A model generated the notes under the pieces. That model worked only from the letters and a program-made list of their open reading frames with translations. It was not told the DNA's origin and did not search any database. From Margaritifera margaritifera (lineage: Eukaryota; Mollusca; Bivalvia; Unionida; Margaritiferidae): a DNA stretch of 64,000 bases. The stretch lies in contig JAQPZY010001523.1 of NCBI GenBank assembly GCA_029931535.1, positions 2,000,501 to 2,064,500 of the forward strand. Direction: 5' to 3'. Shown in pieces: positions 54,961 to 64,000 of this stretch (positions are counted from its first letter, which is position 1; every line of letters starts with the position of its first letter). A program made the translations under genes and the position numbers.

Positions 54961-55678
54961 AACGCTCAGTAGTCTTTGATAAGTACTTGAATTTCAAAAC
55001 AAACATTTTACTAAAAAACATTAATTTATCGACATAAAATATAAAGAAAGAAATTAAAACATCCATTAAAAAGGTTGGAAACCTGATCATCCTGAAATTT
55101 TAATTCAGTGTTGCATCGCTTACATATTCAGTAAGACTTCCGGTTGGGTCACTATGCTTTCATTAGTACTCTGCCTCATTTGGGATTGTAAGCACCACAT
55201 GATGTAAATGAATGGATGCTGTTTTGACTGGGCTGTTAACTTAGGCAGATACAAGTTGGTAAAGTACTTTGCATTGGGAAGCATATTTTTAAAAAAAATT
55301 GCCAAAAGCACTATACACGCTGTATATATAGGTATGGTCAAGCAATAAACAAAGTACTATGTGTTGTGTTTGTCTAAAGACTTTAGATCTGCAGTCACCT
55401 TATGTATATTGATGGTAGGAACATTACTATCGATGACAGTAATTGAAAATCAAAGTCTCAAGTCTTAGTAGAAAATTGCTTGTAAGATACAGTATTACTT
55501 TTATTGAGTTAAAATCGATGAAGAAATACCATAGGACTAGCTTCAAGTGTAAAATCGCTGAGATATGGCAACTCTGCTAAATATGTATATGCATTTGACC
55601 TTAACTCTAAAGTCCCCACCATCTGCATAACATGGGATTAAATATTGACAGTAGGAATGAATTTAGAATATATTTTGC

Positions 55679-55925
55679 TTAACCTTTTTCCGATGGGATA
55701 TGATTCCAGTCAGACTTTACCTTTTCCGACAGGATATGATTCTGGTCGTATGTTCACTACATTCCATCTGTCACTTTGTGGAAGTGTGTATTAACTATGT
55801 AATACAGCATCATTTTATATGCACGTGTTCGTGGTAGACAGAATGTAGTGAACATACGACCAGAATCGTATCCTATCTGAAAGGTAAAGTACGTCTGGAA
55901 TCGTATCCCATCGGAAAAGGGTTAA
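55679..55925. mobile_element. TTAA-flanked foldback MITE (piggyBac-like)
   Basis: TTAA at 55679-55682 and 55922-55925. The ends CCTTTTTCCGATGGGATATG and, inverted, CCCTTTTCCGATGGGATACG extend into arms of about 85 bp with GGTCGTATGTTCACTACATT, separated by a 70-bp loop. Confidence 0.88.
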
Positions 55926-56737
55926 ACATGATAAAGTCAAGACGGAGTTATAAACACTGGCAAATAGGAGTGCTCACTCCCAAACTGATGTAGATGAGAT
56001 AACTGCACATCTGCCTCCATGCCCCAAACCCCCTTGAGCTACAGTGTCTTTACCTAGGCCTAGTTTAACCAAAAATATTTCTTATGTCTTGTTTAAGAAT
56101 GAAATACTTAATTCTGTTATTTTGTGGACTTGACTTACCATAATCAACATTCTTCCTAAGTTTATGCACAGTTAATTATAGTGCTTGAAATTTTACTTTT
56201 TGTCCTTAAAATGTCGATAAATTTCCTGATGAAATATCTGTATGAACCATGAGAAAGCAACCTGGCATAAAGACCTTTTGGATTTGAACAAATGATGCCA
56301 TTCCACAATCCACTGAAAATAGAAAAACCTTTAAACCACTTCCCATAAACTGCTTAACAGTATTTGATCCCATTTGACAGCAAACTTTTCTGTGTGAAAC
56401 TTTAAAATTTATACAATTGATGCAGATCTGCAATTGAAATTGGCTGTTATTGTTAGAAAAACATTTATATCTCAAAAACCACGCAATACAATTTTATCAA
56501 ATTTGACAGAAATCATTATGGTTTGAAGGCCTTTAAATTTTATTAAAAAAATAATGCTAATCTGCCATCATATGAAGTTAGTAGAGCAACCTTCAAACAC
56601 CTTTTTTCATAAACGACTAACTGAATTTTTGGAAATTTTTACAGAGAGCACCCCACTAACCCAGAGTTCTTAACAAACTGCTCTTTCATAGATGTCAGCC
56701 AGTTGACCAATCTCGGGACCACTTGCACCCCTTGTTT

Positions 56738-58026
56738 TTATTAGCACCTTTCATGATTTTTTTTGGCATGTTGATTTGTTTACAGCCATACGCCAGCTTC
56801 AGTACTCAAATTTACTTTAGTGCAAAAAAAGTGCAAATATTGACATAATGGTAAAATTTCATTACATCTTAATGAGTACATTTGTAGTACTTGGGGGGGG
56901 GGGGGCACAGTTCATGGTTTGGCTGTCAATGTGCTATATGTAGCTGCATAATGACATTGGTACTGGGCATTGAACCTAGGACTTTCAAGCTGCCAAGCAG
57001 GTGTTGAGTCACTGTTCCATGTTTTTATCCCAGAGATACCAACTATTCTGTATTTTGCATATTATTACAAAATTGTTGTGAAAATTCCACATTTAAATTT
57101 ATATTATTGACATTCTGGAAAATCAAAATTTGGGGGATACAATTTTGAACAGGAGTTTTCTGTGGACACAGGTAGGGAGCAATTACTTCTGCACGAATAT
57201 GACAGACTGGTACATAGAATATAGTTTCTCAGCGTGAAAAACAGAATTTCGATAACAAGGAACAAGTTGAGTAGACTCTAAATAGGTGAAAAATGATGGC
57301 AGATAAGAAAAGAAAAAGAAGATTCATATAATTTGTGAGAAAAACTAACATTTATGGTTATTGTTTTGACCAAAAATGTTGAAGGAATTCAAGTCCCTGG
57401 AAATTGGAAGAATGGATACACCATTTGTTCTGATCGTACCTTAATTGTTACCGACTGTGTAGGCTCATGGAAGATGCAGTATGATCAGTGGTGGAAAGGC
57501 CTCGATTTTTGAAGACATCCTTGAATTTGAGGATATCATCATTTTTTACAACAATTACTTCAGCTGTACCTAGTGGACAAAAACAACTTCCTGTTTAGGA
57601 AAAATCTATTGTGTGCTTTGATTGTCCATATGTCTATAGCCATTAACTTCATTTTTTTCTGCTCAAATGATATTTAATCAAAAAAAGGAGATTGTGTGAA
57701 AAAAAATGTTTTGGAGAAAAATAAGTGTCAAATGCAGTTTTGAAATATCCCCAGGCATTTTCCTGCAGCCATGTGTTGCTCCAGGATTTTTTTTATCCTC
57801 ATAACTCATCAGAGGGAAAAGGGTTGATACACTGGTTCAGCTGCTCACCATGTCTCGGTATTGTGAGGTTTATATAACCCCTAGCAGCTGACGCAGCCGC
57901 ATTTTGGACCATGTAACATAAGCTCAACTGGTTGGTTGTAGGCAAAGATATCACAAACCAAAGGATTGCCAGATTCTTTGTTCATTTGTGCATCCTACAA
58001 ATTTCACTAGTATTACAGTCCAAGCA
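56738..58026. other. Non-coding, one tRNA-like SINE piece
   Basis: A G14 run near 56894-56907. At 56950-57020 the complement has CTCAACACCTGCTTGGCAGC and AGGTTCAATGCCCAG, a tRNA-like SINE head on the minus strand. Nothing else recognised. Confidence 0.45.
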
Positions 58027-58028
58027 TA

Positions 58029-59318
58029 AGAGGGGTATTTAAAAAGTTCTGAATATTAATGTGCTGTGCAACAAAGTTCTTTATTAGTGAAAGGTACATC
58101 AGCATATCCCCTCTGAGTACTCCCCATGCGCCTCTAAACACTTTCTCAGTCTGATTATCCAATTATTAAATACCATTTTGTATTCACCTTTTGGTATGTT
58201 CTTCATAAACTGGAAAATTGCACTTCTAACCACATGGCAGCTTTAAAATTGCCTGCCCTCAGCAAATCTTTGATCGCCAAAAATCACTTGGAGCTAAATC
58301 AGGACTGTTTGGAGGATGTGGCAAAGTTTGGATGCTGTGCTTCTTCAGGAATACTGTCACAATGGTGGATTTATGTGCTGGCGCATTGTCATGGAGTAGA
58401 TGGATACCTTGGGTACCAGTACGCAGACAGGTGGTTCAGTGGTTCATAACTTCTGGCAACACTTTGGAGGCATGCAAATATCAAGTGACACTAGTAGAAT
58501 CAGGCACAGTTACCTAGATGACCAGGCTTTTTGCATAGAAAAATAATGCATTTAATACTTTCATGACAGTCTGAATATGTCGAGGATATGTGGTCTCTGC
58601 TTGTTTTCTCCAATCCAAACTTTTATTATTTTCTCTTGATTCAGGTTCAAAAAATCTGTTTCATTACCTGTGACAATCTCATTCAAACATCTCTGGTCAC
58701 TCTTTTCATATTTGGCGAGTAGCTGTTTGGCGATTTCAACCAGAGTCTGTTTTTGATCAGCCATCAACAGATGTGGGACCCATCTTGCACAAACCTTTTT
58801 GAGTTCTATGATTCTTTAATATATTAAGAACAGCTTATGAATTAATGCATGTGATAATAGAAATATCTTCCACAGTGTATCAAGCATCTTCGTCAATTGC
58901 CTCCTTCACAGCAGCCACTTCTTGCTTACCAATCACAGACAACTTGCATGGATTTGCAGCCATCTTTAAAATGATGAAGCCACCTCAAAATTGTAGGATA
59001 TGACAGAGAATTACATCTGTAAACTTTATCCAAGTCCACCTTGATATCATTTGGAGAGTAACCAAAGAACGCCCAGATTTTACAATATGTTCTTTGCTCA
59101 GTAGCAGAATTGTACTCCTTCTCCGACATTATTAGGTCAGTCATTTACCTTTGTTACATCACACACATATATCTGCAGGTGTCTGGTGTGCTGCACATGC
59201 AGCTGCAGATCATTTTATAGAATGTTATTTTGTCTTTCGATCGGCATTAACTTTAATGACAGGTTCAAAGAAACAAAAAGTTATAATAAAATATTCAGAA
59301 TATTTCAAATAACCCTTG
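58029..59318 (-). mobile_element. Mariner-family transposon relic, near full length
   Basis: Left end AGAGGGGTATTTAAAAAGTT, then CTGAATATT. Right end, complemented, CAAGGGTTATTTGAAATATT, then CTGAATATTT. TA flanks both. Length 1290 bp is normal for mariner. The minus strand holds the transposase pseudogene. Confidence 0.87.
58080..59145 (-). pseudogene. Mariner transposase, broken
   Basis: From 59144 leftwards: EQRTYCKIWAFFGYSPNDIK and VYRCNSLSYPTILRWLHHFK, the N-terminal helix-turn-helix. At about 58680: NEIVTGNETDFLNLN, where the usual G-D-E-T-W has lost its first catalytic Asp (D to N). KVWIGENKQRP follows. Close to the 3' end a shifted frame reads RLRKCLEAHGEYSEGI-like C-terminus. Several stops and shifts. 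Confidence 0.82.
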
Positions 59319-59399
59319 TAGTCACCTTCGTTAAACAAACACCCCTAACACCCAGCCAGTGTTTTGAGTTTTGGTCTGCCTACAATACATAGACAAGAC

Positions 59400-59826
59400 A
59401 TAATTATCACTTTTTTTATGGCTCTGTCGGTGGTGACAGCAGCATAGGTCTCAATTTTGAGTTTTTGCAATTAGCTCCATTTGTCTGACACTGTTGCAAG
59501 TACAGTCATCAGACTTGATGGTTGTTTTCATCTAGAGGAATACTACTGAACATGGGCAAAAGTTGATTGCAATGGTTTACTTTTCACACTGCAGTGTTTA
59601 CATTTTAAGTTGTTGCATTTATCTCCATTTCCTTGACATTTTTGTATGTAGAGTAATGAAACATGATTGGTGCATTGAACTTAAAGAGTTACTACACAAA
59701 AGTGACAAATGTAGGTCACAGTGACCTACTTTTCACCATCTGCTGTTTCTGTTAAGTTATTGTGTTGAACTCCATTTCATCGATACTTTTACTTGCACAG
59801 TCATGAAACTTAATACAGGCAGGCAT
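59400..59826 (+). repeat. Diverged tandem repeat (GGTCACAGTGACCTACTTTT)
   Basis: Units with TGAGTTTTTGCAATTAGCTC, CATTTNNNTGACACT and CAGTCATCAGACTTGAT. Family as at 18.0 and 19.5 kb. Confidence 0.45.
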
Positions 59827-61330
59827 TTTTAGCTCACTAGGCCATAAAGCCAAGTGAGTTTATGGTATGGCTATACATCCATTATGTGTCGTTCATTATG
59901 TGTCCATCCATCAACAATTGCTTGTTACAATTCTGGAGTCCATATTTCTGATCGGATTTCAATGAAAATTGGAATATAGTTTTATATCATAAAAATCTCA
60001 AATGAGTTTGATGATGAGCAAGACCCATGCATATTAATGAGGTGATCTCGCATCTGATTGGTTAACCTTGTTAGCACAATGGAGGTCATATTTCTGATCC
60101 GATTTTGTTCAGACTTGGAATATATGCTTATATTATTAAGGTCTTGAATGTGTTCATTAATAAGTGAGATTAGCAGATACAAATGAGGTGATCATACATC
60201 TGATTGGCAGAATTTGTTACCTCTCTGGAGGCCACATTTCTGATCCAATTTTGATGAAACTTGGAATATATGCTTATTTCATTAAGATTTCTGACAACTT
60301 CGATAATGAGCAAGATCCATGCTTACTAATGAGATGATCATGCATTAGATTGGCTGTGCTTGTTACACCTCTGGAAGCCATATTTCTGATCCAGTTTTGA
60401 TCAAACTTAAAAAAATGGGATTATATCATTAAGATCTTGCATGGGTTCGATAAGGAGTGAGATCTATGCATATTAATGAGGTGATCTTGCATCAGATTGA
60501 CTGACCTTGTTACCACTCAGGAGGACAGATTTCTGATCTGATTTTGATCAAACATGTAATATACGCTTATATCATCAAGATCTCAATTGACTTCAGTTAT
60601 GAGCGAGATCCAAACATAATAATGAGGTGATCTTGCATCTGCTTGGCTGACATTGTTACCACTCTGGAGGCCGTATTTCTGATCCCATTTGATCAAACTT
60701 GAAATATGGGCTTGTCTCATCAAGATCTTGGATGGGTTCAGTAATGAGCGAGATCCATGCATATTAATGATGTAATTTTGGATCTGATTGGCTGAACTTG
60801 TTACCACTCTGAAAGCCATATTTGTGATACAGTTTTGATCAGTCTTGGAATATATGCTTATATCATCGGGTGATCTTGCACATGATTGGCTGAGCTTTAT
60901 ACCACACTGGAAGTGATAACTCTGATCTGATTTTGATCAAAATTCGGATATGGCCTTATGTCATCAATATCTTGGGCAATTTCAAAAGTAAGTGGGATCC
61001 AAGCATATTAATGAGGTGATCCTGCATCTGACTGGCTGACCTTGTTACCGCTCTTGAAGCCATATTTTTGATCTGTTGGGTTTATATTATCAAGATCTTC
61101 GATGACTTCGATTATGAGCAAGAGACTGTGCATATTAAATATGCCATTATCTTTAAATGAATTGTTATCAGGATATAGTACAATAGCTAAAATCAACATG
61201 ATAGATGTCTGGGCGATAGTTTTTATAGGATGTGTTCTTAAAACACTACATAAGCCTGCTTAGTGAAATGGTCAACTTTTAAGTTATGTAAGTCAGGTGA
61301 GTGATATCAGGTCCACTTGGGCCTCTTGTT
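59827..61330 (+). mobile_element. Complete hairpin-ended element with 155-bp tandem units (array 2)
   Basis: 5' end TTTTAGCTCACTAGGCCATA with complement AAGCCAAGTGAGTTTATGG. A lead-in TGTGTCCATCCATCAACAAT is followed by TGCTTGTTAC and about eight 155-bp units. 3' end ATCAGGTCCACTTGGGCCTC followed by TTGTT. Confidence 0.78.
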
Positions 61331-62194
61331 CATATTGTCTCACCCGCATAAGCATGGTAAGACATAGGATCACTTTCCAGGTGTTTACAACACTATGTAA
61401 CAGATTTTGAAAGTCATTATAAAATTGAAACTGCTCCCCAAAGTTTTTGCAAGTCATTATACTATTACTACTGGGGAGAATACATCACTGCTTGAATGCA
61501 GATGAGGTACTGGGTTCTGCTGAACACTTGTTATGACTAATATTCACACTTGTTAAAAGTAGGTAACAGTGACCTATGTTTCTTTATAATTTGACTTTGT
61601 TAGGTAAATGAAGTAGGCATAAAAGAAGCAAGTTAAACATATATTATTAGGGATTCTAATTCCCAACTGCCATTTTGATGCTCCACTATGAATATTGTGG
61701 GGCATAAAGTATAACCCTATCCATTCAAGTTTTGCATTTAGGTCAATTTTCTGTAGTGGGGCATTTTTGTTCCATAAACACATTTATAGTTGACTTATGC
61801 ACCACTCCCTTGTTTTAGCATGCCTGGAAAACTCACGAACCCACTTATAACATGGAGGCACATGTGGATCCCATTTTTGTGTTAGAAAATACCAAAATAA
61901 TAGGGAACAATCTGCTGAGCATGAATAAAATCACAATCAAAATTGGAAATCAAAACCTTGACATATCACCCATTTTGTCATATAAAACAGCAGTTATGTG
62001 CCTGGAAATTTGGAATCAACATCATGAAATTTGCAACTTTTAATAAGAAATATATTTGTAAAATTTTCTTTTTAAAAAAGTTCTCTATACACTGTAAATA
62101 ACAATATTCAATGAAATATCAATCAGTGAAGATGTTGGTAATGCCTACTGGTACCAACACTTTAAGAAATAAATACCAATTAAATAGGACTTGC
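61331..62194. other. Nothing recognised
   Basis: An open frame at 61852-62043 has no recognised motif. No repeat identified. Confidence 0.45.
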
Positions 62195-62575
62195 TAAAAA
62201 TTTATAAAAGTCAGCTTACCCAGGGCAACTGACTGGAAAATTGAACTTGCCCTTGGGATATTTGAGCTTGCCCCAAATATCCTAGCATGAGTAAAAAAAA
62301 AAAAGATAAAATAAAATATGGGATATTTTAAGGAAATAGTGTTATATTTATTTTAACTTTTGTTTTCTTTTTATCTTTGTTGGTGTCTTAAAACCATATG
62401 CCAGTAATTAAAGTTATAAAAAAATATAGATGTAAATAATACATGTAGATAGATATGTAGATGAGAAAGGGTTATAATGCAGATATAGTTAGAAGAACAA
62501 AAACGGTTTAATTGTCCAATCAGCTTGCCCTGGGCAAGCTGCCTTTTATAAAATTTGTAAATCCCTACATTAGAG
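62195..62575. mobile_element. Non-autonomous element with inverted ends, hAT-like
   Basis: Left AATTTATAAAAGTCAGCTTA then CCCAGGGCAACTGACTGGAAA; right, complemented, AATTTTATAAAAGGCAGCTT then GCCCAGGGCAAGCTGATTGG. The outer end, complemented, reads TGTAGGGATTTACAAATT, similar to the CAGGGATGTACAAATT end at 18.3 kb. Confidence 0.68.
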
Positions 62576-62649
62576 CTAGAAACTTCATCAGATTTCCTTT
62601 CTTTGCCTAGATAAAATAGCAGACTCATCTCATCAACAATAATGAAAGC

Positions 62650-63245
62650 TAGACTGTTTGTAATGATTCATTTATACTCACAACTGAATGATTTGTGAAC
62701 ACTTATAAATAATATGTTCAGTAAAAGGACAAATAATGCCAATACAGATTCTGGTCTACCAATGCTACGCTCTATGTCATCAAATAACTTTCTTCTTCCT
62801 GAGCCAAAAGCTGAATTGTATAACAAATAGTTAGGCTTTCTCTGATCCAATCATTTGAAACTGTCTACCTAAAGATGTTAAAGAAGCAGCCTCAGTGCCT
62901 TCCTTTCATCACAGATGTTTGAAATGGATGCAATACAGATAATGTCAAAAACAGGTTATGGCCAACTTTGTTGTATTTTTCTGTATATATATATATTATA
63001 TAAAATGAATCTGGCTGTTTACTTGTGTGTGTGTGAATGAAAAAGTTTTCAATCATGCATATTTGTGAACACAATGCTCTGTGTGCTGAATCCATACTCC
63101 GTTGCTCTTGTATACAATAATCCATAATACCTTTTTTGTATGATGTTTGATTCCCAGCTGTATTTTATATATTTGCCTGTATATGCATAGATAATTGAGG
63201 GCGACAAGGGAGATTACTTTTTGTACTAATTGTGTCACCCTCAGA
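62650..63245 (+). mobile_element. CR1-like LINE 3' end
   Basis: Across shifts the sequence near 62780-62930 reads NFLLPEPKAELYNK and NCLPKDVKEAASVPSFHHRC then LKWMQ, the usual C-terminal block. The 3' end is TGTCACCCTCAGAAAATAAAG followed by (TAA)n. Confidence 0.72.
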
Positions 63246-63256
63246 AAATAAAGACT

Positions 63257-63257
63257 T

Positions 63258-63315
<58 letters not shown>

Positions 63316-63318
63316 TTT
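63257..63318. repeat. (TAA)n(TTA)n palindromic microsatellite
   Basis: Six or seven TAA units run straight into about twelve ATT units, so the tract can fold on itself. It is the tail of the LINE. Confidence 0.9.
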
Positions 63319-64000
63319 ATAGCACTTTATTTATCCATTTACTTAACAATTATCATCTAGTCATATTGAAATTGTTGTCATGCATTAAAATATTTGACAA
63401 GCTGACTTTTGAGATTGAGAACACTTATTTGTATCCATTTAATTCTTTGCCAAGCAGTAAGTAGGTATTGGTCTTTTGTAATTGTCACGTAAACAACAGA
63501 TCATAAACACCGCTTGAGGGTGCTACATTTTCGGTACATCATAACGCTTTGAACAAAATCCTCCTGGTGGTTAATCATTAGAGACGAGTGCCTTTTATTT
63601 CCAAACACACCTGTTAAACAAATCTCATGAGTTATATTATTAGCAATTAACACAAACTCACCTTAAAATTGAGTCGATTGTTTAGAGTCGGCAAGCTCAC
63701 AAACTGCTTGTGGCTAGGTTAGGACCAGAAAGTCAGGGAATCCGTGATACTTACAAATATTTTGATTAAAATGTAACTGATAAGTTAAAATATAAATATT
63801 TATTCCTTATTTGTCAAAACTTGCTTTAAATAGTAAATGTTCACATTATCACATATGCGCAAGAAAATTGCAACACTTACCTGGACATTGACTACAAGAT
63901 GAAAATGACATATGATAAATGAAAGAATCTGTAGCCACTTATGTAACAGAAGAATGCAGTACATATAAACACTAAATAAAGGTGCTGATATATGTACTAT
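63319..64000. other. Right edge, nothing recognised
   Basis: No supported exon or repeat. Confidence 0.5.

Larger units (their letters stand above)
54159..56737 (+). mobile_element. Hairpin-ended element with TCAAATTTGACAGAAA tandem units
   Basis: 5' end TTAGCTCACCTTGCCATAAG with complement CCAAGTTAGCTTACGG. Six or more units of about 105 bp with ATTTGACCAAATTTGACAG, CTGGCATGAAGGCCTTT and TTGTACAAATGATGCC. 3' end CTCGGGACCACTTGCACCCC followed by TTGTT. Split by a 40-bp array and a TTAA MITE. Confidence 0.65.

Noticed and set aside
54640..55090. Minus-strand frames with NSSTFPVLFGANPKF repeats
   Set aside because: Produced by the 40-bp repeat.
61852..62043. Possible exon reading VDPIFVLENTKIIGNNLLSM
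   Set aside because: No acceptor with the needed phase and no recognised similarity; too weak to list as coding.

Overview
The window is eukaryotic, AT-rich and intron-dominated. The repeat types point to a mollusc, most likely a bivalve: tandem units carrying GGTCAAAGGTCAAGGTCAC, elements that start with a TTTAGCTCAC hairpin and end with a second hairpin plus CTCTTGTT, tRNA-derived SINEs, and jockey-like, CR1-like and DIRS-like retroelements. The species assignment is inference. There is no sign of prokaryotic gene organisation.

One host gene is supported. It lies on the + strand across about 1.5-53.5 kb and is cut at both ends. Sixteen exons (about 2.75 kb of coding sequence, about 915 codons) join with compatible splice phases. 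The core, from 22.8 kb on, is a GHKL/HSP90-like ATPase of the sacsin / NO VEIN type: the N box is ELVQNADDN, then DVGRSTKG, then a glycine box GQKGIGFKS interrupted by an intron. Conserved NO VEIN-like segments follow. Exons at 1.5, 8.8 and 11.5 kb encode a mainly helical N-terminal part, and two very acidic exons (16.5 and 20.5 kb) form a linker. The start codon, promoter and C-terminal part are not recognisable here.

The introns are a record of mobile DNA. From left to right: a tandem acidic-coding repeat (0-0.64 kb); GGTCA-type tandem units (2.3-3.1 kb); a decayed DIRS-like tyrosine-recombinase retrotransposon with inverted repeats (5.1-8.3 kb); a 39-bp minisatellite that begins inside an exon and multiplies its splice donor (8.8-9.5 kb); LINE fragments at 12, 25, 38, 49 and 63 kb; foldback MITEs at 21, 48, 54, 55.7 and 62 kb; a Tnp2/CACTA-like transposase fossil (42.5-43.2 kb); two arrays of a 155-bp unit (36.8-38.3 and 59.9-61.1 kb); and a near full-length mariner relic with TA target duplication (58.0-59.3 kb). 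Several insertions are nested, which gives relative ages.

The most unusual observation is the donor array at 8.86-9.10 kb. Because 39 bp is 13 codons, choosing a different donor would lengthen the protein by multiples of 13 residues without a frameshift. A 39-nt microexon candidate at 32.6 kb, and a set of elements with different internal satellites but the same pair of terminal hairpins, are the next most interesting.
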